Notes: generated from the letters alone by a model not told the origin. Numbered from the stretch's first letter, positions 50,564 to 60,032 are shown. The stretch: 64,000 nt of DNA from Haloarchaeobius litoreus (GCF_024495425.1 NZ_JANHJR010000003.1:987926-1051925); one strand, 5' to 3'. Numbers and translations are program-made.

Positions 50564-51649
50564 CTACAGCGGCCGTTCGCCGTCGACGACGCCCTCCGCG
50601 AGCAGCGTCATGTGGTCGATGAACGGCTCGAAATCGGAGTCCTCGTCGTGTTCGACCCGGTAGCGGTGCAGATCCACCCAGACCGACGCGAGCGAGAACG
50701 CCGCCTGCACCCGGTAGAATCGCTCGTGCTTGAACGTCCGACCTGTCCGCTCCTCGTACCGGTCGACCAGCTCTCGCCGGGTTGGGCTTCCGGGGTCGGT
50801 CGTGAACGGCGCGAGCCCGCGTTCGTTCAGCTCGCGGAGGTGTGCGACTGTCCGCTCGTGCTCGGGGTAGCGCTCCGCGATGGCGTCGAGCGACGGTGTC
50901 GGGTCGTCCGCGTCGCCCCAGCGCAGCAGGAGGTAGCCGAGCTCGGTGAGCGGATCGCCGAGCAGCGCCGCCTCCCAGTCGAGGACGCCGGTTATCTCCG
51001 GCGTCTCCTCGCCCGCGAACAGGACGTTTCCGGGGCGGAAGTCGCCGTGGACGAGCGTCGTCTCCGGGTCTTCGGGCGCGTTCCCGACGAGCCACTCGCC
51101 GAGGGCCCGGAGCCGGTCGAACTCGCGGCCGGTCACCGCCGTGGCCTCGTCGAGCCGGTCGAGGCCGTTCTGGACCTGCTCGCGCGGGGTTCGGCGGTCG
51201 CACACGCCCTCGAACTGCTCGGGGTCGAGCGCGTGGACGTCTGCGAGGGTGTCGACCAGCGTGTGGGCGAGCTGTCGTCTCGCCGCCGGATGTCGGAACC
51301 GTTCGGGCAGGTCCGAGCCGAGGGGGACGACTTCGCCCGGCACGCGTGGGATGACGAAGAACGCGCCGTCCAGTATCGACGGGTCGTCGCAGTACAGCAC
51401 CGGCTCCGGCGTCGGGAGGGGCGTGTCGTGGAGCCGTTCCATCACGCCGTACTCGTCGTGGAGCGCGTTGATGTACTGCCTGTCGCGGAGTTTGTTGGGC
51501 CGCCGCAGGACGTACTCCGTCTCGGGTGTCGACACCGCGAGGACGAGGTTGAGCCCGTCCGAGAGCGTCCCGACGGCCGCGATCTCGGCGTCCAGCTCGG
51601 TCGCGAGGTATGCTTCGAGGTCCGTTGTATCGAGGCTGGCGTCGGTCAT
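50564..51649 (-). CDS. Aminoglycoside-phosphotransferase-family kinase
   Basis: 361 residues of protein-kinase-like APH fold. LVHGDFRPGN is the catalytic loop (D and N), and GVLDWEAALLGDPLTELGYLL is the metal-binding DWE region. The N-terminal GLNLVLAVS...YVLRRP supplies the nucleotide loop and Lys/Arg. The similarity is to ACAD10-type/choline-kinase-like APH members; the substrate is a small alcohol or unknown, and antibiotic resistance is not implied. Confidence 0.85.
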   Translation of the reverse strand: MTDASLDTTDLEAYLATELDAEIAAVGTLSDGLNLVLAVSTPETEYVLRRPNKLRDRQYINALHDEYGVMERLHDTPLPTPEPVLYCDDPSILDGAFFVIPRVPGEVVPLGSDLPERFRHPAARRQLAHTLVDTLADVHALDPEQFEGVCDRRTPREQVQNGLDRLDEATAVTGREFDRLRALGEWLVGNAPEDPETTLVHGDFRPGNVLFAGEETPEITGVLDWEAALLGDPLTELGYLLLRWGDADDPTPSLDAIAERYPEHERTVAHLRELNERGLAPFTTDPGSPTRRELVDRYEERTGRTFKHERFYRVQAAFSLASVWVDLHRYRVEHDEDSDFEPFIDHMTLLAEGVVDGERPL

Positions 51650-51715
51650 CGGCGGAGAGACAGGGCTGCATTCAAAAAGGGTCCCGGCGGTATGACACGT
51701 CGGGACACGGGCGGG

Positions 51716-52267
51716 TCACACCGTCCGGAGGTCGTCGGTCGCGCGCGAGCGGATGGCCGCCGCCGCGACGGTGTCGGCGTGGGCGACGATGACCGCCTCC
51801 AGCGTCGCCGGTTCGACGGTCGTCCGGTGGGTGTGCGAGAGGACGATGTGGGCGAGTTCGACCGGCAGCCCGGCCCGCGCGACGAGGTGGACGCCGTAGT
51901 GGGGGTGCCCGAGGAGGTCGGACACCGGCGTCGCGTCCATCCCGTCGAACTCGGCGAGCTTGCTCACGTCGTGGACGAGCGCCCCCGCGACGACGGTGTC
52001 GAGCGACAGGTTGACGTCGCGGTGGTCGAGCAGGCTCTCGGCGAGGGCGAGTGCGCAGGCCGTGACCTCGCGGACGTGCTCGACCAGGTACTCGTCGTCG
52101 AGGCCGAGATCGCGTTGGGCCGGTGGGAACCAGGGGACCGCCGCGAGGTCGGTGACGCCGTGGTCGTCCATCGTGGTCGCCCAGGCCTCGACGACGCCGG
52201 CCCTGAGGTCGTCATCCTGGATGGCGTCGAGTTCGGGGAACGCCTCGCGGACGGTGTTCGCGTGCAT
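51716..52267 (-). CDS. HD-domain hydrolase
   Basis: 183 residues with an HD metal-site pattern: EHVREVTACALALAE (first His), GALVHDVSKLAEFDG (HD pair) and SHTHRTTVEPATLEAVIVAHAD (later His and Asp). Starts at ATG 52267; longer readings use the duplicated promoter DNA upstream. Divergent from the MutS-like gene. The nucleotide or phosphoester substrate is unknown. Confidence 0.85.
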   Translation of the reverse strand: MHANTVREAFPELDAIQDDDLRAGVVEAWATTMDDHGVTDLAAVPWFPPAQRDLGLDDEYLVEHVREVTACALALAESLLDHRDVNLSLDTVVAGALVHDVSKLAEFDGMDATPVSDLLGHPHYGVHLVARAGLPVELAHIVLSHTHRTTVEPATLEAVIVAHADTVAAAAIRSRATDDLRTV

Positions 52268-52324
52268 GGTCGACAGTTCGGACTCCGGGATGAAACGTCT
52301 GCGTGGTCTCGGCACTCTCCCGCG

Positions 52325-52591
52325 TTCGCCGGAGTGTCGGCGATACCGGGCGTCGGCGGCGGGAGCTTTTTCGCCTAGCCGCGGATAGAGGAGGCCGATG
52401 GAACGCTCGTCGGAGCGCTCGGTCTCGCAGGCTCGACCTCGCGTTCCGACGGCCTCCCACTCACTCATGGCGCGGTTCTCACTCGCTTCGCTCGTTCCGA
52501 CCCGCGCCGTTCGCTCGCGGGAGTGTCGGCGATACCGGCGTCGGTGCGAAGTCGGCGGGAGCTTTTTCGCCTAGCCGCGGATAGGGGAACC
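52325..52591 (+). repeat. Duplicated promoter/start segment before the MutS-like gene
   Basis: A segment ending in GATGGAAC occurs twice, about 195 bases apart: GTCGGCGATACCGG(G)CGTCGG, then GGAGCTTTTTCGCCTAGCCG and GGATAG (52334-52403 and 52525-52600). The second copy is the real upstream region of the 52594 gene. Copy 1's ATG at 52398 opens only a short Arg/Ser-rich frame. The GTCGGCGATACCGGGCGTCG string recurs a third time inside the gene's own first codons. Probable tandem duplication with loss of coding content. No other gene is seen in 52268-52593. Confidence 0.7.
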
Positions 52592-52593
52592 CG

Positions 52594-54567
52594 ATGGAAC
52601 TGTCGGCGATACCGGGCGTCGGCGCGAAGACGGCCGACGCGCTGGCCGAACTCGACGACCCCGAGGCGGCGTTACGGGCGGGTGACGTGGCGACGCTCTC
52701 GCGTGCGCCGGGCGTCTCCGAGGGGAGGGCGGCCCGCATCGCGCGGGCGGCCATCCGGACCGAACACGACGACCCGGGCGGCTTCCTCGCGACGGACCGC
52801 GCCCGCGAGGTGTACCGGGAGCTGCTCGGCGAGCTGCAGGCCCGGACCGTGACCGACTACGGGGCCAAGCGGATGGAGACGTTCTACCCGAGCGCGGCGC
52901 GGTCGCGCATCGACGAGGTACGCGCGTTCACCGAGTGCGCGATGGACCGCGAGGTTTCGGAGGGGGTGCTCGACGCGCTGGCGGGCGTCGAACCCCTGCA
53001 GGAGCCCCGGGACGTGTCGGTCCGGGACCGCTGTCTGGCGACGACCGACGGCGAGACGTACGCGCGGGCCCGGGAGGCGATTCCGGAGCTCCCGGTCGAG
53101 GTCGTCGACGACGCACGCGGGCTGGCCGACCTCGCGCGGGGCTACTCGACCGTCGTCGCGCTGGACGAGACGTTCGCCGGCGTCGAGGTCGAAGGGGACG
53201 TGCGGGTCGAGCCCGACACGCTGTCGGACCCCGTCGAGGTCGTGCCGGAGCGTGCGCTGGCGTTCTTCGCGACGAACCGCGACCGCATCCGGGCGGCCAT
53301 CGCGGTGCATCGCGCCGCGGGGCTGGACGCGCCCTGCGACCTCGACGACCTGGAATCGGCGCTCTCGGGGCTGGCCGAGGACGGCGGCATCGCGGGCGAC
53401 GAGGAGGTCGACCGGCTCGCGACCGCGCTCGACGACCTCGACGCGGCGGTCGGGATGGCCGAGAGCGTGGCGAACGACCGGCTGCGGGAGGCCATCGAGG
53501 AGCGCGACGTGACCATCGAGGGCGCGGACCTGCTCTCGCTGGTCGAGCGCGGGGCCGGGGTCGACTCGCTCCTCTCTCGCGAACTCGCCGACGAGTACGC
53601 AGCGGCCGTCGACGCCGCGCGGGACCACCTCGTCGAGAGCCTCGATCTGGACGCGGGCGAGGCCGAGGTCGCCCGGCGAGCCTTCGGCGACGAACCGACG
53701 TACCCCGTCGAGCACGAGGAGTCGGTGGTCTCGCGGCTCCGCGAGGACGTGAACGCCGCGAAGGAGCGGCGCGAGACCCGGCTGAAGCGCGAACTGGCCG
53801 ACGAGCTGGCGGACCGGCGCGCCGACGCGGAGGCGCTCGTGGGGGCGGCGCTCGAGCTCGACGTGGAGCTCGCGGTCGCGCGCTTCGCCGCGGACTACGA
53901 CTGCACGCTCCCCGCCTTCGACGGCTCGGGTATCGAGATCGAGGGTGGCCGGTCGCTCCTGCTCGACGTGACCCACGACGAGGTCGACCCGGTGGACTAC
54001 GGCATCGACGGCGTCGCGCTCCTGTCCGGGGTGAACTCCGGCGGCAAGACCTCGACGCTCGACCTCGTGGCGAGCGTGGTCGTCCTCGCACAGATGGGGT
54101 TGCCCGTCCCCGCGAAGTCGGTGCGGCTCCAGCGGTTCTCGGCGCTGCACTACCACGCGAAGACCCAGGGGACCCTCGACGCGGGCGCGTTCGAGTCCAC
54201 GGTTCGGGAGTTCGCCGACGTGGCCGACGGCGGCGCGGACTCGCTGGTGCTCGTCGACGAGCTGGAGTCGATCACGGAGCCGGGGGCGTCGGCCAAGATC
54301 ATCGCGGGCATCCTCGAAGCGCTGGAGGAGAACGGCGCGTCGGCGGTGTTCGTCTCCCACCTCGCGGGCGAGATACGTGAGACGGCGAACTTCTCCGTCA
54401 CTGTCGACGGCATCGAGGCGGTCGGGCTGGTCGACGGCGAGCTCGTCGTGAACCGCTCGCCCGTGAAGGACCACCTCGCGCGCTCGACGCCTGAGCTCAT
54501 CGTCGAGAAGCTCGCCGGCGAGTCCGAGGGCGCGTTCTACGACCGGCTGCTGGAGAAGTTCGAGTGA
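52594..54567 (+). CDS. HhH-MutS-family ATPase (archaeal MutS5/MutS2-like)
   Basis: 657 residues. The N-terminal helix-hairpin-helix (MELSAIPGVGAKTADALAEL) and a second (LSRAPGVSEGRAARIARAA) are followed by a long helical clamp-like region. The MutS ATPase has Walker A GVNSGGKTS (479-487), Walker B LVLVDE (551-556) and the H-loop FVSHLAGEI. It lacks the MutS mismatch-recognition domain I and the bacterial MutS2 Smr domain. The function is probably DNA processing or recombination, not classical mismatch repair. A TATA-like CTTTTTCGCC lies about 28 bases upstream. Confidence 0.87.
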   Translation: MELSAIPGVGAKTADALAELDDPEAALRAGDVATLSRAPGVSEGRAARIARAAIRTEHDDPGGFLATDRAREVYRELLGELQARTVTDYGAKRMETFYPSAARSRIDEVRAFTECAMDREVSEGVLDALAGVEPLQEPRDVSVRDRCLATTDGETYARAREAIPELPVEVVDDARGLADLARGYSTVVALDETFAGVEVEGDVRVEPDTLSDPVEVVPERALAFFATNRDRIRAAIAVHRAAGLDAPCDLDDLESALSGLAEDGGIAGDEEVDRLATALDDLDAAVGMAESVANDRLREAIEERDVTIEGADLLSLVERGAGVDSLLSRELADEYAAAVDAARDHLVESLDLDAGEAEVARRAFGDEPTYPVEHEESVVSRLREDVNAAKERRETRLKRELADELADRRADAEALVGAALELDVELAVARFAADYDCTLPAFDGSGIEIEGGRSLLLDVTHDEVDPVDYGIDGVALLSGVNSGGKTSTLDLVASVVVLAQMGLPVPAKSVRLQRFSALHYHAKTQGTLDAGAFESTVREFADVADGGADSLVLVDELESITEPGASAKIIAGILEALEENGASAVFVSHLAGEIRETANFSVTVDGIEAVGLVDGELVVNRSPVKDHLARSTPELIVEKLAGESEGAFYDRLLEKFE

Positions 54568-54681
54568 GGGGGCTACGGAGACGGTGGTAACGTCGACTTA
54601 TCGGTGTCCTGGCGAGTCAGCCGTCGTTACCCGCCAGCTAGGTGGTTCATGTCGAAGTGGCCCGCTCGCGTAGCCGGATCC

Positions 54682-54843
54682 ATGGCGAAATCATTCGGTT
54701 GTAGCCAGGAGGGCTGTGCGTTCGAGATACACTCCGAGGACGAGGGCGAGATCGTGTCGATGGTCAGAGAGCACGCCCAGAACGTCCACGGGATGTCGAT
54801 GAACGAGGGCGACATCAAAAGCGGCATCCAGGAGATGCACTGA
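54682..54843 (+). CDS. DUF1059 small protein
   Basis: 53 residues from ATG 54682: MAKSFGCSQEGCAFEIHSED and VREHAQNVHGMS match the DUF1059 pattern, with two Cys and two His in zinc-finger-like spacing. Upstream in-frame ATG and TTG codons add 26 unlikely residues. Function unknown; it lies between the MutS-like gene and the Orc1/Cdc6 gene. Confidence 0.82.
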   Translation: MAKSFGCSQEGCAFEIHSEDEGEIVSMVREHAQNVHGMSMNEGDIKSGIQEMH

Positions 54844-54942
54844 ACCGGGCAGGGAAACCGGGCAGAACCGTCGCGACCATTTTCGGCCGTCTGACGCGAG
54901 TCTGCCGAAGGACTAAGTACTCAGCGTAGCGTGGTGAAAGTG

Positions 54943-56073
54943 ATGGCTGAGGACCCTCCAGACGAGGGAATGTTGGGCTGGGACGAGTCCGTCTTCCGCA
55001 ACGAGCGGGTGTTCGAGATCGACTACGTCCCCGAGACGTTCAAACATCGCGAGACCCAGACTCAGAGCCTGCAGTACGTCCTCCGCCCCGCCGTCCGGGG
55101 GTCCCGTCCTCTCAACGCCGTCGTCCGCGGCCCGCCTGGCACCGGGAAGACCACGGCCGTCCAGAAGCTCTTCTCGGAGCTCCAGGCGGAGACCAGCGAC
55201 GTGCGCACCGTCCGGGTGAACTGCCAGATGAACGCGACGCGCTACTCGGTGTTCTCCCGGCTGTTCGAGGGGATGTTCGACTACGAGCCGCCCGCCTCGG
55301 GCATCTCGTTCAAGAAGCTGTTCTCGCAGGTCACGGAGCGACTCGTCGACGAGGACGAGGTGCTCGTCGTCGCGCTCGACGACGTGAACTACCTGTTCTA
55401 CGAGAGCGAGGCCTCAGATACGCTGTACTCGCTGCTCCGGGCCCACGAGGAGCACTCCGGCGCGCGCATCGGCGTCATCGTCGTCTCCTCGGACCCGAAC
55501 CTGAACGTGATGGACGAGCTCGACTCACGGGTGCAGTCCGTCTTCCGGCCCGAGGACATCTACTTCCCGCCGTACGACGAGGGCGAGATCGTCGAGATCC
55601 TCCGCGAGCGCGTCAAACGCGGCTTCCAGGACGACGTGATCCCGGCCCCGATCCTCGACCTCGTCGCCGAGTTCACCGCCGAGACCGGCGACCTCCGCGT
55701 CGGCATCGACCTGCTCCGCCGCGCCGGCCTCCACGCCGAGATGCGCGCATCCCGCACCGTCGAGGAGCAGGACGTGAAGGCGGCCTACGAGAAGTCGAAG
55801 TACGTCCACCTCCGACGCTCGCTGGAGGGCCTGAGCGAGTCCGAACTCGCGCTCGTCGAGGTCATCGCCGAGTGCGAGGGCGAACGCGCCGGCGACGTGT
55901 ACGAAATATTCCACGAGCGCACCGGACTGGGCTACACCCGCTACTCGGAGATCGTCAACAAGCTCGACGACCTCGGCATCGTCGAGACGGAGTACGCCGA
56001 GGTCGAGGGTCGTGGCCGGTCGCGGGAGCTGACGCTGGAGTACGACCGCGAGGCCGTGCTCGACCGGCTGTAG
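54943..56073 (+). CDS. Orc1/Cdc6-family replication initiator
   Basis: 376-residue AAA+ ATPase. Walker A GPPGTGKT (63-70), Walker B VVALDDVNYL, sensor 1 VIVVSSDPN, sensor 2 GDLRVGIDLLRRA, and a C-terminal winged helix (SELALVEVIAECEGERAGDV ... GYTRYSEIVNKLDDLGIVE) that binds origin DNA. ATG 54943 is favoured by GACTAAGTAC about 26 bases upstream; a GTG at 54931 is possible. No ORB-like repeats were found in the flanking gaps, so this copy does not mark an obvious origin. Confidence 0.92.
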   Translation: MAEDPPDEGMLGWDESVFRNERVFEIDYVPETFKHRETQTQSLQYVLRPAVRGSRPLNAVVRGPPGTGKTTAVQKLFSELQAETSDVRTVRVNCQMNATRYSVFSRLFEGMFDYEPPASGISFKKLFSQVTERLVDEDEVLVVALDDVNYLFYESEASDTLYSLLRAHEEHSGARIGVIVVSSDPNLNVMDELDSRVQSVFRPEDIYFPPYDEGEIVEILRERVKRGFQDDVIPAPILDLVAEFTAETGDLRVGIDLLRRAGLHAEMRASRTVEEQDVKAAYEKSKYVHLRRSLEGLSESELALVEVIAECEGERAGDVYEIFHERTGLGYTRYSEIVNKLDDLGIVETEYAEVEGRGRSRELTLEYDREAVLDRL

Positions 56074-56144
56074 ATTCAATTCGGTGGTTCTGGTCGTTCT
56101 TGCCTTCTGGAGCGAATGCTTTCTGTAGCTCCCCGGTCAGCCGG

Positions 56145-56381
56145 GTGGCGCGCGGCTGGCGAGCGTGCCGAGCCTTGCGAGGCCGCGAGCAGACACTCGT
56201 GCGAGGGACGAGGAGCGCAGGAACGAGCACCGCAGGAGGCTGGGGAGGTATGAGGTGCGGTGCGGTCGCTGTCGGGTGGGACTGAAAGGGGCGGCGGGCT
56301 ACACGAATCTCGGCGAAGCAAGCACCGCAGGAACGAGGAGCGCAGCGAGGCGCGGGAGTGTAGCCCGCCGGGGCTTTCTGG
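56145..56381 (-). repeat. Covarying hairpin element, copy 4 (minus orientation)
   Basis: On the minus strand: CCAGAAAGCCCC region (56370-56381), stem CGGCGGGCTACAC (56358-56370 complement), 53-nt loop, and the arm at 56292-56304 pairing at 13 of 13 positions. Then CCCCTTTCAGTCC, CCTCCCCAGCCTCCTGCGGTG and GCTCGGCACGCTCGCCAG follow. Full length except for the terminal A+T palindrome. It occupies the 601-base gap 56074-56674 between the Orc1/Cdc6 and pheS genes. Confidence 0.78.
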
Positions 56382-56674
56382 CTGTTCGCGGTTCCAGAGT
56401 GTCCTGCGCCTATCGGATAGTCGCCCGACACAAACGAACTCACACGCTGACCGAAGGCTTTTGCCCGACTAACAGAAACGAGGGAGCATGGCAGCCGAAT
56501 CCCGCCATCGAGGTATCGCAGGCAAGCGCGGTCGTCGCGACACCCTGGGGTTCGGCTTTTTTGCGCTGGCGTGAGCGCGGCGGACTCGGCGGACGGCGAC
56601 CAATCCGCCGTCGGCCGACGAAATCGCGCGCTCGTCCGGAATAGCTAACTGAGAGACGCGAGCATCCACCACCA

Positions 56675-58189
56675 ATGCAACTACCAGGGACACAGGTTTC
56701 GGTGCTCGAAGCCGCGAGCGCCACCGACGCGAGGTCGGTGTCTGCGCTGGCCGACGAGCTCGGGGAGAAGCCCGAGACGGTCGTCGGCGCGGTGTTCGAG
56801 CTACAGGACAGCGGCCTCCTCACGGTCGAGGAGCGAACCGAGGAGCGAGTCGCACTCACCGACGAAGGTGAGACGTACGTCGAGTCGGGGCTGCCGGAGG
56901 TCCGGCTCTACCGGGCGGCCGTCGAGGTCGGGGCGACCGACGAGCCCGTCTCGATGGGACAGGTCATCGGGGCGTCCGGGCTGGAGGGCGGTGCGGTCGA
57001 CATCGCGCTGGCGAACTACGCCCGGAAGGGCTACGGACGGATCGACGCGGGCGAGCTGACGGCGGACCCGGACGCCGACCCCGACGCGGACGGGGAGGCG
57101 ACGGTGCTGGCCGCGCTCGCCGACGGGCGCGTGGACGCCGGCGACATCGAGGCGTCGGTGCGCGAGCAGCTGGTGAGCCGCGACCTCGTCACCGTCTCGG
57201 AGTCGACCGAGCGGCTGGTCACGCTGACTGACGAGGGCGTGACCGTGCTGATGGAAGGCGTCGAGGCGGCGGAGACCGTCGGCCAGCTCACACCCGAACT
57301 GCTCACGAGCGGCGAGTGGCAGGACGTCGAGTTCGCCGAGTACAACGTCGAGGCCGACGCGGAGACGCGCTACGGCGGCAAGAAGCACATCCTGCGCCAG
57401 ACCGCAGACAGGGTGAAGGACACCCTCGTCGGGATGGGTTTCAAGGAGATGGAGGGCCCCCACGCCGACGCGGAGTTCTGGATCAACGACTGCCTGTTCA
57501 TGCCACAGGACCACCCCGCGCGCACGCACTGGGACCAGTTCGCGCTGGACGTGCCGCCGATGCAGGACCTCCCTGCGGACCTCGTCGACCGGGTCGAGGA
57601 CGCCCACCGCAACGGCGTCGGCCCGGACGGCGATGGCTACCACTCGCCGTGGACCGAAGACGTGGCCCGGGGCGTCGACCTGCGCGGGCACACCACCTCG
57701 CTGTCGATGCGCTACCTGTCGGGCCACGCCGAGGGCGAGCTGGAGCCGCCGCAACGGTACTTCTCGGTGGAGAAGGTGTACCGGAACGACACGCTCGACG
57801 CGACCCACCTGCTGGAGTTCTTCCAGATCGAGGGCTGGGTGATGGCCGAGGACCTCTCGGTGCGCGACCTGATGGGCACGTTCACGGAGTTCTACGAGCA
57901 GTTCGGCATCACCGACCTGGAGTTCAAGCCCCACTACAACCCGTACACGGAGCCGAGCTTCGAGCTGTTCGGCGAGCACCCCGAGACGGGCGAGATCGTC
58001 GAGATCGGTAACTCGGGCATCTTCCGCGAGGAGGTGCTCCGCCCGCTCGGCGTCGACTGCGACGTGATGGCCTGGGGGCTCGCGCTGGAGCGCCTGCTGA
58101 TGCTCACCCACGGCTTCGAGGACATCCGCGACGTGCACGGGACGCTCGTGGACCTCGACTTCCTGCGGACCGAGGAGGTGGTGCACTGA
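56675..58189 (+). CDS. pheS: Phenylalanyl-tRNA synthetase alpha subunit
   Basis: 504 residues. N-terminal winged-helix-like repeats (VSALADELGEKPETVVGAV; later MGQVIGASGLEGGAVDIAL), a variable acidic linker near 130, then the class II catalytic core: GPHADAEFWINDCLFMPQDHPAR (motif 1 area), EFFQIEGWVMAEDLS (motif 2) and AWGLALERLLMLTHG (motif 3). This is the archaeal arrangement. Its stop overlaps the pheT ATG by one base. An AGCTAACTG TATA-like box lies about 28 bases upstream. Confidence 0.96.
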   Translation: MQLPGTQVSVLEAASATDARSVSALADELGEKPETVVGAVFELQDSGLLTVEERTEERVALTDEGETYVESGLPEVRLYRAAVEVGATDEPVSMGQVIGASGLEGGAVDIALANYARKGYGRIDAGELTADPDADPDADGEATVLAALADGRVDAGDIEASVREQLVSRDLVTVSESTERLVTLTDEGVTVLMEGVEAAETVGQLTPELLTSGEWQDVEFAEYNVEADAETRYGGKKHILRQTADRVKDTLVGMGFKEMEGPHADAEFWINDCLFMPQDHPARTHWDQFALDVPPMQDLPADLVDRVEDAHRNGVGPDGDGYHSPWTEDVARGVDLRGHTTSLSMRYLSGHAEGELEPPQRYFSVEKVYRNDTLDATHLLEFFQIEGWVMAEDLSVRDLMGTFTEFYEQFGITDLEFKPHYNPYTEPSFELFGEHPETGEIVEIGNSGIFREEVLRPLGVDCDVMAWGLALERLLMLTHGFEDIRDVHGTLVDLDFLRTEEVVH

Positions 58190-59952
58190 TGCCCGTCGTC
58201 GACGTGAATCCCGACGAGCTGCGCCGGCTCACCGGCCACGACGAGAAGGACGACGAGGAGCTGAAGGACGACCTGTTCGGCCTCGGGCTGGAGTTCGAGG
58301 GCGAGACGGAGGAGGGCGAGTTCCAGCTCGAGTTCGCTCCCGACCGGCTCGACCGCCTGAGCGTCGAGGGCGTCGCGCGCAGCCTGCGCTACCAGTACGG
58401 CGACGACCGCGGCGTCTACGTGCCGAACACGAACGACGCCGACTGGACCATCGAGGTCGACGCGTCGGTGCCCGACGAGCGGCCGTTCGTCACCGGCGCG
58501 GTCATCCGCGACGTGAGCCTCGACGAGGCCGCGCTCGACTCGCTCATCCAGCTGCAGGAGAAGCTCCACGCGACCATGGGTCGCAAGCGCGTCAAGGGTG
58601 CCATCGGTATCCACGACCTGACGATGCTGAAGGGCAAGCTGGCCAGCGAGGGTGGCGGCAACAGCATCCAGTACGTCGGCGTCGAGCCCGACGGGGACCG
58701 GTTCGTCCCGCTCGACAGCGACCGGGAGCTGACCCCGGGCGAGGTGCTCACCGAGCACCAGACCGGGAAGGAGTACGCCGACATCGTCGCCGACTACGAG
58801 CGCTACCCCGCCATCTACGACGACATCGGGCTGTTCTCGTTCCCGCCGGTCATCAACGGCCGCCGGACCGAGGTCAGCACGGAGTCGCGGGACCTGTTCG
58901 TCGAGATGACCGGCACCGACCAGTGGACCATCGACAAGATGCTGAACATCGTCTGCTACGCGCTCGACGCCCGCGGCGCGACCGTCGAGGAGGTCACCGT
59001 CGACTACCCCGACGACCCGGTCTACGCGGACGAGAGTATCGAACGGGTCGACCCCGGCGTCGACCTCGTGCGGCCGGCCCTCTCGACCAGCGAGAAGCAC
59101 GTCACGCACGACCGCATCGAGGGCCTGCTCGGCGTCGACCTGGACCCCGACGAGGTCGTCGATCTGCTCGAACGGTCCGGGCTCGACGCCACCACCGAGG
59201 AGACGGAGGACGGCGAGCTCACCTATCGGGTCGACGTGCCGCCGTACCGCGTCGACGTGCTCCACCCGCTCGACCTCGTCGACGACGTGGGCCGCGCGTA
59301 CGGCTTCAACGAGCTGGAGCCCCAGTACCCCGAGGTCGGCACCGTCGGGGGGCGTCACGACCGCTCCAACCTCGAAGACGCCGTGCGCGACCAGCTCGTG
59401 GGACTGGGCTTCACCGACCTGCTCAACTTCCACATGACCAACGAGGAAGAGAACTACGAGCGGATGCGCGTCCACCCCGACGAGCACGACTGCGTCGGCG
59501 CGGGCGAGCCCGTCACCATCACCGAGCCCTACAGCGAGGACTACACCATGGTCCGGTCGTGGGCGCTCCCGTCGCTCGCGATGGTGCTGGAGAACAACAC
59601 CCACCGCTCGTACCCGCAGGACATCGCCGAGGTCGGCTTCGCAGCGGAGTACGACGCAGCCGAGGACACCTACGTCGGCGAACGCCACACCGTCGCCGGT
59701 GCGCTCGCCCGCCACGACGCCTCCTACGAGGACGCCAAGGCCGTGTTGCAGGCACTCGCGCGGGACTTCGACGTGGAGCTGTCGACGCCGCCGACCGAGC
59801 ACCCGTCGTTCATCGACGGACGGACAGCGTCGGTCGTGATGGACGATGCGGAGGTTGGAGTGGTGGGTGAGCTGCATCCGGCCGTGCTCGTGGAACACGA
59901 TCTGGAGCTTCCGGTCGTCGCGTTCGAGTTCCGGCTCGATGCGCTGAAGTAA
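58189..59952 (+). CDS. pheT: Phenylalanyl-tRNA synthetase beta subunit
   Basis: 587 residues of archaeal PheT (shorter than bacterial, no C-terminal anticodon-like extension). MPVVDVNPDELRRL start, GAIGIHDLTMLKGKLASEGG, the editing B3/B4 region with INGRRTEVSTESRDLFVEMTG, and VRSWALPSLAMVLENNTHRSYPQ in the catalytic-like domain. It forms an alpha2-beta2 enzyme with PheS. The start overlaps the pheS stop (TGATG). Confidence 0.96.
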   Translation: MPVVDVNPDELRRLTGHDEKDDEELKDDLFGLGLEFEGETEEGEFQLEFAPDRLDRLSVEGVARSLRYQYGDDRGVYVPNTNDADWTIEVDASVPDERPFVTGAVIRDVSLDEAALDSLIQLQEKLHATMGRKRVKGAIGIHDLTMLKGKLASEGGGNSIQYVGVEPDGDRFVPLDSDRELTPGEVLTEHQTGKEYADIVADYERYPAIYDDIGLFSFPPVINGRRTEVSTESRDLFVEMTGTDQWTIDKMLNIVCYALDARGATVEEVTVDYPDDPVYADESIERVDPGVDLVRPALSTSEKHVTHDRIEGLLGVDLDPDEVVDLLERSGLDATTEETEDGELTYRVDVPPYRVDVLHPLDLVDDVGRAYGFNELEPQYPEVGTVGGRHDRSNLEDAVRDQLVGLGFTDLLNFHMTNEEENYERMRVHPDEHDCVGAGEPVTITEPYSEDYTMVRSWALPSLAMVLENNTHRSYPQDIAEVGFAAEYDAAEDTYVGERHTVAGALARHDASYEDAKAVLQALARDFDVELSTPPTEHPSFIDGRTASVVMDDAEVGVVGELHPAVLVEHDLELPVVAFEFRLDALK

Positions 59953-60032
59953 CTCGTCTCTCTTGTCGCGATTTCTGTCGTTTGGTTCGATGGACTGGTT
60001 TCGGTTATGGGAACTGCTGGTGACGACGACGC

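Noticed and set aside
50564..51649. Antibiotic-resistance aminoglycoside kinase
   Set aside because: It has the APH fold only; the motifs fit the broad APH/ACAD10-like family, and the context gives no link to resistance.
54568..54942. Replication origin next to the Orc1/Cdc6 gene
   Set aside because: No ORB-type repeats or A+T-rich unwinding region were seen on either side.
56488..56574. 28-codon frame MAAESRHRGIAGKRGRRDTL... upstream of pheS
   Set aside because: Has an ATG, a GGGAG tract and a T-rich patch upstream, but no recognisable pattern; too little evidence to call a gene.
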